From Rugalucina vietnamica (lineage: Eukaryota; Mollusca; Bivalvia; Lucinida; Lucinidae), in NCBI GenBank assembly GCA_964017185.1, contig OZ024869.1, forward strand, positions 7,586,501-7,650,500: DNA of 64,000 nt. The letters run 5' to 3'. Positions 34,005-44,687 of the stretch are shown piece after piece. Each line of letters begins with the position of its first letter. The first letter of the stretch is position 1. The position numbers were made by a program, and so were the translations under genes. The notes below the pieces were generated by a model. That model did not search any database. It saw only the letters and a program-made list of their open reading frames with translations, and was not told the DNA's origin.

Positions 34005-36897
34005 TCATACTTTGCCAGCAATTTTCATCAATCTAAGATTTTGGCGATTCAGGAGACAAAAATTGACAATTCCATATTAACGTCTGAATTATTTCCGGAA
34101 TCTTTTCCATACAGCGTGTACAGAAAGGATAGAACCTTAAATGGTGGTGGTGTTATGCTTCTTGTGCACAAGGACATCCCACACATGCCCCTCACAGAAT
34201 TGGACAATGACTCAGAGTCGGTTTGGGTCAAACTTTTTGTAAATAAGAAAACTCATTTTGTGGCTAGCTGGTATCGACCACCTGTCGATGGTCATTTACC
34301 AGTATCGGACAATGGAAATGACTTATTGAATTCCCTGGAAAAGTTTGACAATTTATTTAGAGAACAGCTTGACAAAATCAAAAATATTAATAAAGGCAAC
34401 AAACCCCCCTTAATTCACGTTTTAGGTGATTTCAACTTTAGAGATATTGTATGGCCAGACAGACTCAGCAAATCTGGGTCATCATTGAGTCAGACGGAGG
34501 GTCAGATTTTGATAGATATCATGAATGACCACGGTTTGGAACAATTAGTCAATTTCCCCACCAGAGAAAGAAATACTTTGGACTTAATTTTGACCTCTCT
34601 TCCTGGTCAGTTTGCAGACATTCATTCCCCGGATAAGCTCAGTGATCATGACATTGTTTCCGGCACTTTGAAAATTGCTATCCCCCCAATAAAGAAACCT
34701 AGGAGAAAAGTGTATCGTTATCAGAAAGGTAATTATGAATCTATGAGAGCAGAAACACTTAAATTTGCAAAGGAAAGATACTTCAACGGTTACTCAGATA
34801 CTCGGTCGGTCCAGGAAAATTTCAATCTCATTACATCGTTTATTCAGGAATCGGCAGATAAACATATCCCCTCAAAAACTAGTCGCTCAGTTTCCTCTGT
34901 CCCTTGGATAACACCTGAAATAAGGAGGAAGATTCGCAGAAAAAATGCAACTCATGCAAAGGCTAAAAAGACTGGTAGTGCAAAAATTAGATCTAAATTT
35001 GAATCTTTACGGAGAGAGATCAAAGCTGATATCAGGAAGCAGCATGATCTTTACGTGAACAACTTGGTAGGAGATGTTAAGGCTAATCCTAGAGATTTTT
35101 ACAGGTACATAAACAGTCAGAAAAAAGATACCCAAGGTATTCCCCCGTTGAAAAAGAGAAATGGAAGCGGAATTGCACAATCCGAATTTGAGAAGGCGGA
35201 AGAATTTAATGGTCAGTTCTCGGATGTTTTCACTAAAAGTGAATACAAACAGGTCCCTCTTATGGATAGATCTGCCCCATTCATGCATGATATTGTTGTC
35301 ACAAAGGAAGGGGTGACCAAACTTCTCAAAGGTCTAAACCCGTCTAAAGCCTTAGGGCCTGATGAGCTTCATCCCAGAGTCCTAAAGGAACTGGCTGTGG
35401 AATTAGGGCCGGTATTCGCCCATCTCTTCCAACAGTCAATTGATACAGGTGAAATTCCTAAAGAATGGTCTCTTGCTAATATTTGCCCCCTGTTTAAGAA
35501 GGGCGACAGGTCTCTTGCCCGCAATTACCGCCCTGTTTCTTTGACATGCATTCCTTGTAAGCTTCTTGAACATATTGTATGCTCAAATATTATGGCCCAT
35601 CTTGATGAACATGAACTCTTGTCGGACAGGCAACACGCATTTAGGAAATGGCATAGCTGTGAAACTCAGTTGACTACAGTGATAAATGACTGGGCCAAAA
35701 TCTTAGACAAAAAAGGCCAGGTCGACACTTTTATACTCGATTTTGAAAAGGCTTTTGATACTCCTCCCCATGAACTCCTTAAAAGCAAATTGTTTAGCTA
35801 TGGAATAGGTGGAACAACACTGAATTGGATAAATGCTTTCCTTTGTTTCCGACAACAAAGGGTAGTGGTTAATGGTATTAAATCGGATTGGGCTCCAGTT
35901 GTCTCCGGTGTCCCTCAGGGCACCGTTCTCGGCCCCTTGCTGTTTTCCTTGTATATAAATGACATCTCAGCAGACATTGAGTCTGAAATAAGACTCTTTG
36001 CTGATGATTGTGTTTGCTATCGTGAAATCAAGAATGAAGAGGATACATTGAAACTTCAGAGAGACATTGATCGTTTAGGCAGTTGGGCTAGGAAATGGGG
36101 AATGAGATTTCAACCCGTCAAATGCAACATGATGCAGCTGACAAATAAACGGTCTAGTAAGATACAGGCTAACTACACCCTTGAGGGCACTGTACTGGAA
36201 AACGTTGAAAGCATAAAATACCTTGGTGTAACTATCACAAATGATTTGAAATGGAATACTCATATTTCCAATGTCTGTACAAAGGCTAACAGAACTCTCG
36301 GATTCTTAAGGAGAAATTTGTATTCTTGTCCCCCAGATGTGAAAGAAGCAGCTTATAAAGGACTGGTGCGGCCGGTCTTGGAATATGGAAGCTCAGTTTG
36401 GGACCCTCACACTCATGGCCTCCAGGAAGAACTGGAAAAGGTACAAAATCGTGCGGCAAGGTTTGTGACGGGAAATTATGTTTTTGAAACTGGGAGCATG
36501 ACTGGCATTTTAGGTCAACTGAAATGGGAATCTCTTAAGAAAAGGAGGAAGGATAGTAGACTTATATTGCTATACAAAGGTCTAAAGGGTAAAGCCAGAA
36601 TACCCACAGATGACCTTATCCCAAAGAATAGGCGTTGTAGAAATCAACACTCTTTGGCTTTTCAGATACCTTCAGCTAGCAAAGAAGCGTACAAAAGTAG
36701 TTTCTTTCCACAGACTATCAGGGACTGGAATGACCTCACTGATTCACTTATCTCCTCTGCTGAAATGTCTGATGACTGTGTGTCCAAGTTCGCTACACTC
36801 ATGCGTTCAAGGGACTAATTTCTCCCCCATCCGAACCCCCTGGTGAAATAATGTCATTTGGCGTGTCACCAGTAAACTTTTCAGATTCAGATTCAGA
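34005..36897 (+). mobile_element. Jockey-superfamily (CR1/L2-like) LINE, 5' truncated
   Basis: Contains one long frame (34041-36818), a 3' UTR with CACCAGTAAACTTTTCAGAT and a terminal short tandem (TCAGAT)n. The left border is near 34003, where the reading frame meets a stop just upstream of the endonuclease motif. A diverged, strongly truncated relative lies at 18.8-19.2 kb. Confidence 0.85.
34041..36818 (+). CDS. LINE endonuclease/reverse transcriptase ORF2-like protein
   Basis: A 925-codon frame without stops. The first codon used here is TTG; the coding sequence simply continues from a truncated 5' part. The apurinic-like endonuclease covers about residues 1-215: AIQETKID at the start (its upstream part is lost), VASWYRPP, LGDFNFRD and LSDHD. 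The reverse transcriptase covers about 425-700: NPSKALGPDELHPRVLKEL, FKKGDRSLARNYRPVSLT, FILDFEKAFDTPPHELL, SGVPQGTVLGPLLFSLYIND and the catalytic RLFADD (about 653-656). The thumb/C-terminal part has KYLGVTITNDLKWNTHI and RPVLEYGSSVWDPH. The RT is intact, so truncation was probably recent, but lacking the 5' end it cannot be an autonomous copy. Confidence 0.88.
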   Translation: MAIQETKIDNSILTSELFPESFPYSVYRKDRTLNGGGVMLLVHKDIPHMPLTELDNDSESVWVKLFVNKKTHFVASWYRPPVDGHLPVSDNGNDLLNSLEKFDNLFREQLDKIKNINKGNKPPLIHVLGDFNFRDIVWPDRLSKSGSSLSQTEGQILIDIMNDHGLEQLVNFPTRERNTLDLILTSLPGQFADIHSPDKLSDHDIVSGTLKIAIPPIKKPRRKVYRYQKGNYESMRAETLKFAKERYFNGYSDTRSVQENFNLITSFIQESADKHIPSKTSRSVSSVPWITPEIRRKIRRKNATHAKAKKTGSAKIRSKFESLRREIKADIRKQHDLYVNNLVGDVKANPRDFYRYINSQKKDTQGIPPLKKRNGSGIAQSEFEKAEEFNGQFSDVFTKSEYKQVPLMDRSAPFMHDIVVTKEGVTKLLKGLNPSKALGPDELHPRVLKELAVELGPVFAHLFQQSIDTGEIPKEWSLANICPLFKKGDRSLARNYRPVSLTCIPCKLLEHIVCSNIMAHLDEHELLSDRQHAFRKWHSCETQLTTVINDWAKILDKKGQVDTFILDFEKAFDTPPHELLKSKLFSYGIGGTTLNWINAFLCFRQQRVVVNGIKSDWAPVVSGVPQGTVLGPLLFSLYINDISADIESEIRLFADDCVCYREIKNEEDTLKLQRDIDRLGSWARKWGMRFQPVKCNMMQLTNKRSSKIQANYTLEGTVLENVESIKYLGVTITNDLKWNTHISNVCTKANRTLGFLRRNLYSCPPDVKEAAYKGLVRPVLEYGSSVWDPHTHGLQEELEKVQNRAARFVTGNYVFETGSMTGILGQLKWESLKKRRKDSRLILLYKGLKGKARIPTDDLIPKNRRCRNQHSLAFQIPSASKEAYKSSFFPQTIRDWNDLTDSLISSAEMSDDCVSKFATLMRSRD

Positions 36898-37074
36898 AAT
36901 GATTTTTTTCCACCAAATAACCATACTATAATTTCATGTATGTTTTGAGCATGAGTTACAGGATTTTATGTATGTTTTTGAGTATTATTTATTTAAGGTA
37001 TTTACTTGCATTCTTCATTGCCCATACTTTCAATAAAGTGCTACTGTAGCAGAATGATTTGACTATGATAAGCT

Positions 37075-38130
37075 CATCTTCACAGGTGAGTTTATAGGAT
37101 AGGCATGCTCTGGGGTCATTTGTTGCCGTCATAGTTATTGTTCACATTATTCAAACATCTTCTTTGAAACCGCTGGGCCAATCACAACCAAATTTCATAT
37201 GAAGTATCCCCAGGATGGTGGAACAAAAAGTTATATAAAGGGTCCATGTCACATGACCAAGATGACTGACATGGCCATAAATAGCCAAATCCTTAAAAAA
37301 TCTTCTTCTCCAGAACCAAAAGGCCTAGGATCTTGAATCTTGGTATGTAGCATCAGGGCCTCAAGCTCTTCAAAAGTTGTATAAATGATGACCCTGGGAT
37401 GACCTTGACCTGTTTTAGAGCATGGTAAACTTAGGTCACCCATGCATTGGAATGGGAAAAATTGGTAAAATGGCATTAAATGGGAGGGGGGGGGGGTTGC
37501 TGGGACTAGGAATTGTTATATTTATGAAAATAATTTGGTCCCAATGGGCTGTCTGACCATGCTCCCAGGCAAAATCCATGTTTATGGTCATCTGTACTCT
37601 AAATATCTCATCTGTAATGACATGGCCAATCAAAACCAAATGTTGCAAGTAGCCTTCTTGCGAAGGAAGAATGCATGTTTAAAACAGAAATGTTCCAGGC
37701 CACATGACTAAGATGGCTGCTAGAGCTATAAATAGCAAAATTCTTTAAAGATCTTCTTCTACAAAGCCATAAGGCCTATGAATTTGAAACTTGGCATCGG
37801 ACATCAATGAATGGAGCTCAACCAAGTATATATATCATGACCTTGGGATGACCTTGACCTATTTTTGGCAAGGTCAACTTAGGTCATCTATGCGTTTGAA
37901 TGGTCAAAATGTATTTTTGGTCAATATAGGTCGCCCATGCATTTGAATGGGGAAAATTGTCAAAATGTATTTTGAAGGGAAAAAACTTCATGGAAGTGGG
38001 CAAATGGACTGAAGGTTTATGATCCTGAAAAAAAATTGGACCCCAGGGGCAGGTCTGCCCCCATCCCGGGGCAATAAACATGTATATTACCATAATAGTC
38101 ATTTTATTTCTTTTTCTGAGCAATATGAAC
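37075..38130. repeat. dispersed repeat, CAAGATGGCCGCC type, two to three units
   Basis: Carries CACATGACCAAGATGACTGA, TCTTCTTCTCCAGAACCA, GGATGACCTTGACC (twice) and CATGACTAAGATGGCTGC. Also contains a 10-G run near 37484. Non-coding. Confidence 0.7.
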
Positions 38131-38780
38131 AAGTTCTACCAAGTGTGAAAATACAAGAAAAACTTTGGATCTAAAAAAAAATGGATTCGTAACATTTATA
38201 AAAAATGATATTTTTTGCGACTTTTAAAGTCATAGGAGGTAGGGCTGTTAACAATTTGATATCCACTCTAAGTTGCAACTTTTTTATGGTTTTCGTCCAA
38301 AATAGTTTATGTAATTTAATTATGATGACTTTGAAAACCATTTGTGATGTATTTGTGTTAAGGACAGATATATATGTAAAATTAAGTGGATGTTTCTAAT
38401 TTTCAAACTTGATGTTAAGAGGTCTCATTCATAGGCCTGTAGCTTGAAAAAATGCACATTACCCTATGATGATTTTGTTTTCAAATGTCTTGTGTGGGAG
38501 TCATAATTTTAGAATTTTAAAAAGTGTGGTAAGAAAAAAGTTTGAATATTTTTACATTGGCAGCAAAAACCCTCAATACCTATATTCTGCTTAGTGAGTT
38601 ATAATGACATGGCATATTTTCTATGGAAAATGGTCGTTCGTCTCTCAGTCTCTCACTAATGAGAAAAATCATCTGTATTTCTTGATTCTTAGAATGTTGT
38701 AGCATCAGGGACTACAAAGCTTACATTAATTGTAAACCTGAGATGACCTTGACCTACTTTACATCAAGGTCAACATGTGT
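38131..38780 (+). repeat. dispersed repeat related to the TIR element at 45.0 kb
   Basis: 38140-38585 is the reverse-oriented relative of 45035-45480. Shared wording (given for this strand) includes GGCCTGTAGCTTGAAAAAAT, CAAATGTCTTGTGTG and TTTACATTGGCAGC. It is followed by a scrap of the ATGACCTTGACC repeat up to the Helentron-like element. Confidence 0.65.
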
Positions 38781-38781
38781 T

Positions 38782-39955
38782 TATACACCCGGCATATATG
38801 CCGAGGGGTATATAGTTTTCGCTTTTCCGTTCGTATGTTCGTTCGTTCGTTAGTTCGTTTCTTCGTTCGTAATTCCGGAACATTCATAGAATTTATGACA
38901 AAGTTTTGGTTAAAGTTTCTCTAGAGGTGTATATCTCATAAACCAATGGTCAGAAACTATTCATATTTGGACCATACATGTAGGTACCCTATAGGGTTTG
39001 CTTTATTTCCATGAGGTCAGACCCCAGGGTCCATGCCCGGGGGGTGGGGCTGGAGGTCAAAATCTAGGTCACCTTTAAAATGTGCTGTTTACAATGTTAC
39101 TGTTTCTGCTCTAAGTCCATATCTGAACAAACAATCATAGGAATGTATTCTTATTTAGTTCATAGATGCCCTATAGGGTTTTCTTTCAATATCAGTGGTA
39201 CCATCCCCAGGGGTGGGGCTAAAGGTCAAAATGTAGGACACATTTATAATATGATAGAGACCATGATAAATTTTCTGTAAGTCTATTTTCTTGACATCAG
39301 ATAAGTCTTGTCAGAAAGCATTCATGCTTAGACCATAGGTACTGTGTAAGGTTCAGACTCTAGGGTCCATGTGCGGGGGGTGGGGCTAGAGGTCAAAATC
39401 TAGAACATCTTTAAAAATTGTATTTTCTGTACTTTTTTTTAACCGCCATGTTTAGAAATCATTCATACTTGCACCATAGGTACTCTATAAGGTTTGCCTT
39501 GTTCCTAATGACATAACACTCTAGGTTCCATGCCCAGGGTGGGGCTAGAGGTTAAGATCTAGGACATCTCATATTATTTTTTTATTAATATTATTAAAGA
39601 ATGACATTCTATTTTCCATCTAGGACCGAGGACCTGACCCTCAATGTCCGCGATCAAGTCCTAGATTGAGTATACAAGTCAGCTCTGTATACTGTTCTAT
39701 AATAGTCTGTCATTCTACTACACTCCCCCCCCCCCCCCCCCCCCCAACACACACACACACCTGTCAATGCTTATAGACAGTGCTTTTTGCAACTTCAAAT
39801 TTTAAAGATTTACTTGTTGAGGGTGCTCTTTTTAATTCAGGAATTGAGATTCAATGTGTCAGTGAACATGTCTGGGTCGGCCCGGTGGGCTTAGGGGTTG
39901 GGGTGGGGAGCTACCAGCCGGGGGTATACGTGCCTCTCAAGGCACTTTTTCTAGT
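38782..39955 (+). mobile_element. Helentron-like non-autonomous element, copy 2 (HINE-like)
   Basis: Left end TATACACCCGGC with hairpin GGCATATATGCC, then (GTTC)n. The core holds four decayed units (AAAGTTTTGGTTAAAGTTTC, GGTACCCTATAGGG, GGGTGGGGCTA). A conserved segment ATCTAGGACCGAGGACCTGA is followed by a 20-bp poly(C) at about 39724-39745. The right end has GCCGGGGGTATACGTGCC and hairpin GTGCCTCTCAAGGCAC, then CTAGTT. Same element as 28493-29844, with an older core. Confidence 0.85.
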
Positions 39956-40089
39956 TAGGTGAGTTTTTTGATGGCTGATTAGGCCAATTTTAGCTCTAAA
40001 CTGTCAGTTGCAAGTTGAACAAGTCAATGTTGAAGAGACTGATGTTAGCCCATTGACTCTGGTTTTGCGCTCTCTGCGCTTTCTTTCAG

Positions 40090-40278
40090 TTACACAGATT
40101 CCCTTTTCTTCATAATGGGCTGCTCCTTTGTTGATGAGGCTGCACCACTTTGATTGATCTTGTTCAGCCTGTTCACAAGACTATTGAAATATTGAAGTCC
40201 TTCAGTGAGGGTTTGAGGGTTACTTTGTAGCATTTTTGTGGCTGCCTTGGAATTGCTTTCCCTCTTGTAATTTTCCAT
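40090..40278 (-). CDS. short hypothetical ORF or exon
   Basis: A 62-residue frame starting at ATG: MENYKRES, then AATKMLQSNPQTLTEGLQYF, NRLNKINQSG and a basic end. Composition looks protein-like, with predicted helix and no Cys. It lies 3' of the poly(A) signal of the secreted-protein gene on the same strand, so it is either an alternative last exon or a separate small gene. A possible acceptor AATTACAAG lies inside. I do not recognise it. Confidence 0.3.
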   Translation of the reverse strand: MENYKRESNSKAATKMLQSNPQTLTEGLQYFNSLVNRLNKINQSGAASSTKEQPIMKKRESV

Positions 40279-40505
40279 AGAAAAAAATTCTTTAGAAGTC
40301 GCTCATCAGGCATTCTGATGGAAAATAAAGTAAGAAGAATAGCTGACTTATGTTTTGCTTAATCTATTTTTGCTTAGTTCAAATATAGAAAAAATTGCAC
40401 AGAAAATAAAGAAATGAGAAAAGCTAAGTATTTAGAATAGAAAATAATGAAAATGAGAATAGCTTACTTTATATGGAGTAAACCACAAAGGTTAGATCAA
40501 AAACT

Positions 40506-40511
40506 TTTATT
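40506..40511 (-). promoter_or_regulatory. poly(A) signal of the secreted-protein gene
   Basis: AATAAA on the reverse strand, about 205 nt after the stop codon, in an otherwise repeat-free 3' UTR. Confidence 0.6.
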
Positions 40512-40715
40512 TTAAGCATCACATTTTTACAGTGCCACAATTTAGCAGCTCATTTAAAAATGCCATTGTTTTGGCATATCATATCTTTAAGAAGAGACCA
40601 GTTTCATTTTCAGTATTAGAAATTTTTCCACCAAAATAATGACAGAACAAAAGTCTTGTATGCAATCTGATATTTTGTTTTTAAAATCAAATGCTCTTGA
40701 TTGATTCATTTCGCC

Positions 40716-43579
40716 TCAATGCACATGTATAGACCGTTTCCTTCTCCACCAACCACCTCCTCCTCCGCTTGATTTACTTCCAGAACTTTTAGATTTTCCT
40801 GAGCTACTCGAACTTCCAGAACTTTTCTTCTTTGAGCCACCACCCCACCAACCACCCCCTGATTTCTTGCCACTAGATGGTTTGGGCGTCTCCTTGGGCT
40901 TTTCGTGCCTGACTTTATGGGTGATCCTTCTCTTTTGATCGGTTTTGAATATCTCAACTGTTGGGCTCTTCTCTCCGCTAGTGCTTTTGTCACGAACGGT
41001 GATGGTTCGGTCACCAACTTTACCACTTCGACCTTTTACCTGAATAGTGTTAAATACTTTGAAGACAAGAATGTTTGGTTGAAGGACATTTTTTGTATAA
41101 AAATAGAATATTAAGCTCACTGTGACGGTAGCCCTTTATGAACAAAATAATCATAATTTTGAGAAAGGCCTACGGCCGAAATGTTATTAGATTGAATTTG
41201 CGAAATTTTGTGATTGATACAATCTCTACAGGAACTGATATAAGATATTATGTTGCTTTTTATGTAAAAATATGTTGACAGTAGATAACTGAGCCCATAC
41301 AAAGATGGTCAGTTACACACACATCTTGGTAACACTGCCCTGGATGCTAACAGACTAACTGACCATATTTTTGCCAATATCTGACAAGCAAAAACGTAGT
41401 CCAGGCTTAGATTCGAAAATGCCAAAGCGAGTTACTACTGCATTAAAATAAAAAGAAATTTTGAGCATGCGAAAACAAAGGCGCAGATCAACGCCTTTAA
41501 TTTCGCCCCATAGCTAACACAATATCTCTTCTTTCTCTAAATCTGATATTTCAAACTATTTTTGTCGCTGTACAGCCTGCTTTGTGTTGGGCCTGGATGG
41601 AAACCCAGATTGTTGTTTTTCTCATGTGAAGGCTTTAAAAGTAGCCAACTTTCAACATTGCCATACCTTGTCTCCAGAAAGGGGTTTGACATCCTTTGGT
41701 TTAACAGAATCGAACCGCTTATTAGCGTCTTTGAATGGATCCTTCACATTCTGTGCCTTATGTTCAAACGTTGTCTTTCTCTTGTTAGAGCCACTTGGTT
41801 TTGTGTCCTTCAGAACTTTTTCAAGGGCTTTCTCTCCTGAAAAGAACAGTTTTATAACAGTGTTTCAAGGCAGTCAAATCGGTTCATATTAAATATCAGT
41901 ACTATTTGGCGTTCATTTCTCTTGTGCAAGAAAACAACTAGGCGGCGGCAGTGAGGTTCTGGATCCGGAGTCTGACATTCTGCCACTAATGGCGCGAGAA
42001 AACCGGTCTTCGGGGTTTCCGACCAGGTCCGATACAAACCGGAATGTACAGTCATAGGAGAAGGCTAGAAGCTTGGAATTTTGGATTTAGACAGTAGAGG
42101 AATTGTACTATGCGTGTAGCGAAAACAAAGGCGCTGATCAACTTCAAATGTGAACCAGGTTGGCAATAAGACGCTCTATCACCGCACCTCTTACATGTTA
42201 GTGCATCAAACAGCTGGAAACATCGGTTAGAGCATTTTTGAACTGAAAATATAAAACTTGTTTATTTTCAATATTGACCAAGATCCGGATCTTACATGTT
42301 ATATAGCTTTTATTGGGGAATTTTCGTATATTAACTAACTTTACCCTTTTTAGCGGCTTTAGCAGCGTCTTTCGCCTTCTTTGCAGCTTTGCTAGCATCA
42401 TATGCCTTCTTGAGTCCCTTGGCTACTGCTACGCCGACACGAACCGCTACTCCTACAAGCGGGGCCGCTCGCTTCCGTCTCGCAGCTAGATAATGATGGA
42501 AAAATGGTAAAGGAGAAAATGATTTATCGAGAGCATTTAGGTTTATACAAATGGCTTCTATAGTTAAAACCGTACAGACAGACCTGAAAAAGCGCCTTGG
42601 TCATAAAAAGGCTAAGTTTTAAGTTCGGCCTAAGAGGCGTGCTAAATACAAGAACGATGCTGGCACTGCTTGCTTGAAGTAAGCACAATGGCATACTGCA
42701 TAAATCTCAATATGATAATTAAGACATGCACGTTTCACCGTCTGATAACTACACAATTTAAAATAAATAAATAAATAAAATAAAATAAAAATGATAAATA
42801 AATAAATTACATTTATTATATGGCAAGTGATGAAATATAGAGAAATAGGCCTATGTATTAAATATAACCAATATTTGAAAAAGTTATATTTTCACATGTG
42901 AAAATATAAAAAAGTTATATTTTCACATGTGAAAATATAAGATTTTGGAATACGCAAATTACGATTCCACCGTTTCATTTTTACATAACTAAATTTAATA
43001 ATCTATGCTATTGTTGACGCAATGAACGTTCACACACAATAGCGACGTTATGACGTCATTTAAGATTTTGACGTCATATGCTTTAGCGCGCAACGTTACA
43101 ATGACTACATGCAATATAATAAAAAGAAAATTCAAGTTTTTGTCGTGAATATGAGTTTTATTTCATCTCGCGAAGTGAAAAATGATATATTTATTAAAAA
43201 ATTTTCACTTCACTCAATGAAATAAAACTCATATTCACTCCAAAAACTTGAATATCCTCTATTTATGGGCGTAAGCATGCATTTGATAAATACATTAATA
43301 TTTCATGGCTGTTGAAAAGAAACTCTACATGAATGCACATATGAAAATTGAAATCGTACCTGAAAATTGCTCTAATTCGTACTTGACATCGTTAGCTTCT
43401 GCCCATGGAACAAAATCTACAGATCCGTAGTTTTCACCCACAATACCACTCCCTGGCCCAGCGTCCTTGTTTGCATTATGCACGTCATAAACGTCACTTG
43501 AATTAATGTTTGGTTGAGCTGATGTAATGTAAGCGACGTGGAGAGCCGCAAACAATATCAAAGCGACGGGGCTTTGCAT
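40716..43579 (-). CDS. secreted, Cys-free, basic Gly/Ser/Lys-rich protein with two RRKR sites (unknown family)
   Basis: Four coding exons on the reverse strand: 43579-43360, 42485-42345, 41836-41667, 41039-40716 (855 nt, 284 residues). Splice sites are TCAG|GTACGA, ATCTAG|CTG, AAGG|GTAAAG, TTTTCAG|GAG, CAAG|GTATGG and ATTCAG|GTA, with phases 1, 1, 0. Residues 1-21 are a signal peptide (SPVALILFAALHVAYITSA). Residues 22-73 are an acidic propeptide-like part. RRKR at 76-79 is a furin-type site. 80-120 is a hydrophobic-then-cationic segment (APLVGVAVRVGVAVAKGLKK, then Ala/Lys repeats). 121-236 is Lys-rich and polar. From 237 there are Gly/Ser/Lys repeats framed by WW pairs (241-242, 274-275), a second RRKR at 276-279, and the end SIHVH. 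No cysteine is present. A shell or byssal matrix protein, or an antimicrobial precursor, are possibilities; neither is shown. The gene could end earlier if the exon-2 donor is not used (frame runs to KGKVS, stop). Confidence 0.65.
41466..41629 (-). mobile_element. MITE family A copy 6 (reverse), in intron 3 of the secreted-protein gene
   Basis: Begins GCGAAAACAAAGGCGCAGAT, then a shortened palindrome. It continues with GCTGTACAGCCTGCTTTGTG and ends TTTTTCTCATGTG. It has decayed. Confidence 0.65.
41986..42144 (+). mobile_element. MITE family A copy 7, in intron 2 of the secreted-protein gene
   Basis: The left two thirds only: GGCGCGAGAAAACCGGTCTT, then GTTTCCGACCAGGTCCGATA. It is cut inside the palindrome after GCGAAAACAAAGGCGCTGAT. 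The 3' third is missing. Confidence 0.75.
42766..42945. repeat. (AAAT)n and a duplicated 24-bp palindrome
   Basis: 42766-42810 is an imperfect AAAT array. The perfect palindrome TATATTTTCACATGTGAAAA (plus TATA) occurs twice, at about 42885-42908 and 42917-42940, eight bases apart. It lies in intron 1 of the secreted-protein gene. Confidence 0.8.
43126..43262. mobile_element. foldback element, copy 1
   Basis: ATTCAAGTTTTTGTCGTGAA and ATGAGTTTTATTTCAT are mirrored by ATGAAATAAAACTCAT and CTCCAAAAACTTGAAT, an arm of about 38 bp with few mismatches. It is related to 62884-63045. Intronic. Confidence 0.75.
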
Positions 43580-43631
43580 GACTGGATTTTAGCAAAAATG
43601 TCTGAAAAGTAACAAACGAGTGCACCTGGGT

Positions 43632-43925
43632 TATGAACCATCAGGAAAACATGTCCATGAAATGTATACCCCCTGAAACCCCACTTTTATATAGAAAATC
43701 TGGGAATTGCAGGGGTATGCCTAACATTCTTATTCTTGATTCAAAACATACATTGTGAGTACTCATTAGGACCGCCTCATCGAGGCGGTTCTAACGTGTA
43801 CCAACAATCTATGTTTTGAGCAAAAACAAGAACAATATATATATAAAAAAATCTGAAAATTTTCAATTTTTACAACTTGACAAAAATTGGTATATTACAT
43901 GGGCGTGTTTCCGTAATGACCTGGA
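43632..43925 (+). mobile_element. MITE family B copy 5, just upstream of the secreted-protein gene
   Basis: Starts CCATCAGGAAAACATGTCC and ends ACATGGGCGTGTTTCCGTAA. The central hairpin pairs CCGCCTCATCGAGGCGG (about 43772-43788), extended by GTTCTAAC. It begins about 55 bp upstream of the ATG at 43579 (reverse strand), so it may overlap the promoter or 5' UTR. Confidence 0.8.
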
Positions 43926-44590
43926 TCAAAGTTAGTGAATGTTCGTTTTTACCTTATTTGCAAAACCTTAAACTTTTACAGAATTAAATGTATCAACCTT
44001 GACATTGGTCATTGTTTTCATAGACATAGTTAACTGTTTTGCCTTGAAATTCACATTAATTATTCAAAAGGCTATATTATACTGCATGAATACTGCGTAA
44101 AATAAAAGTACACTTTTACTTTAACAGAAAGACACTTTTATTATTTTATTTTGTATTAAATTAATTTATCTTTGTTTTTAATAGCATATCTTTGAAATTT
44201 TATGTAATCGAAATTGCCGTAATTAAAAAATAATCAAGAAAAAGTGTACTACCTTTTTGCCTCCTGGTCAATGCCTGTAACTGAAAGCTACTATTATGCA
44301 AGACTTGTTATAATCGCATATATACCTTTATGGTCTACGCCCCACCTTCCGCGTTGACGTATTGACCCATCAACAGAATTAACAAATTTCTGTGAAAAAG
44401 CACATCCGCATTAGAACCGTTTCATGTGAAATTGTGGTCAACATAATTGAAACCACAACATAAGCATGCATAAATAATAAGTACAGGCTTAATAATCCTT
44501 GAAATAAAAAGCAAAAACAAAAACAATTCATGTTAAAGTACGGAAAAATACGGAATCATAACAGATATATTTCAAAATAATAAAACATTT
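43926..44590. other. unassigned AT-rich interval
   Basis: I see no supported gene. 44591-44645 then carries the hairpin end AGGACCAATGGTCCT with CGCTCAGC, an inverted 3' end of the repeat seen at 22.5 kb. Confidence 0.45.
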
Positions 44591-44687
44591 GACACTAGAG
44601 GACCAATGGTCCTGTAAACGCTCAGCGGTGAACATCACACGGGTCACAATACACTAGATACTTTGCGCTAAAAATGCATTTTCCATC

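Noticed and set aside
40706..41026. 106-codon reverse frame overlapping exon 4 of the secreted-protein gene
   Set aside because: Shadow of the Gly/Ser/Lys-rich exon in another frame. It does not join in phase with exon 3.
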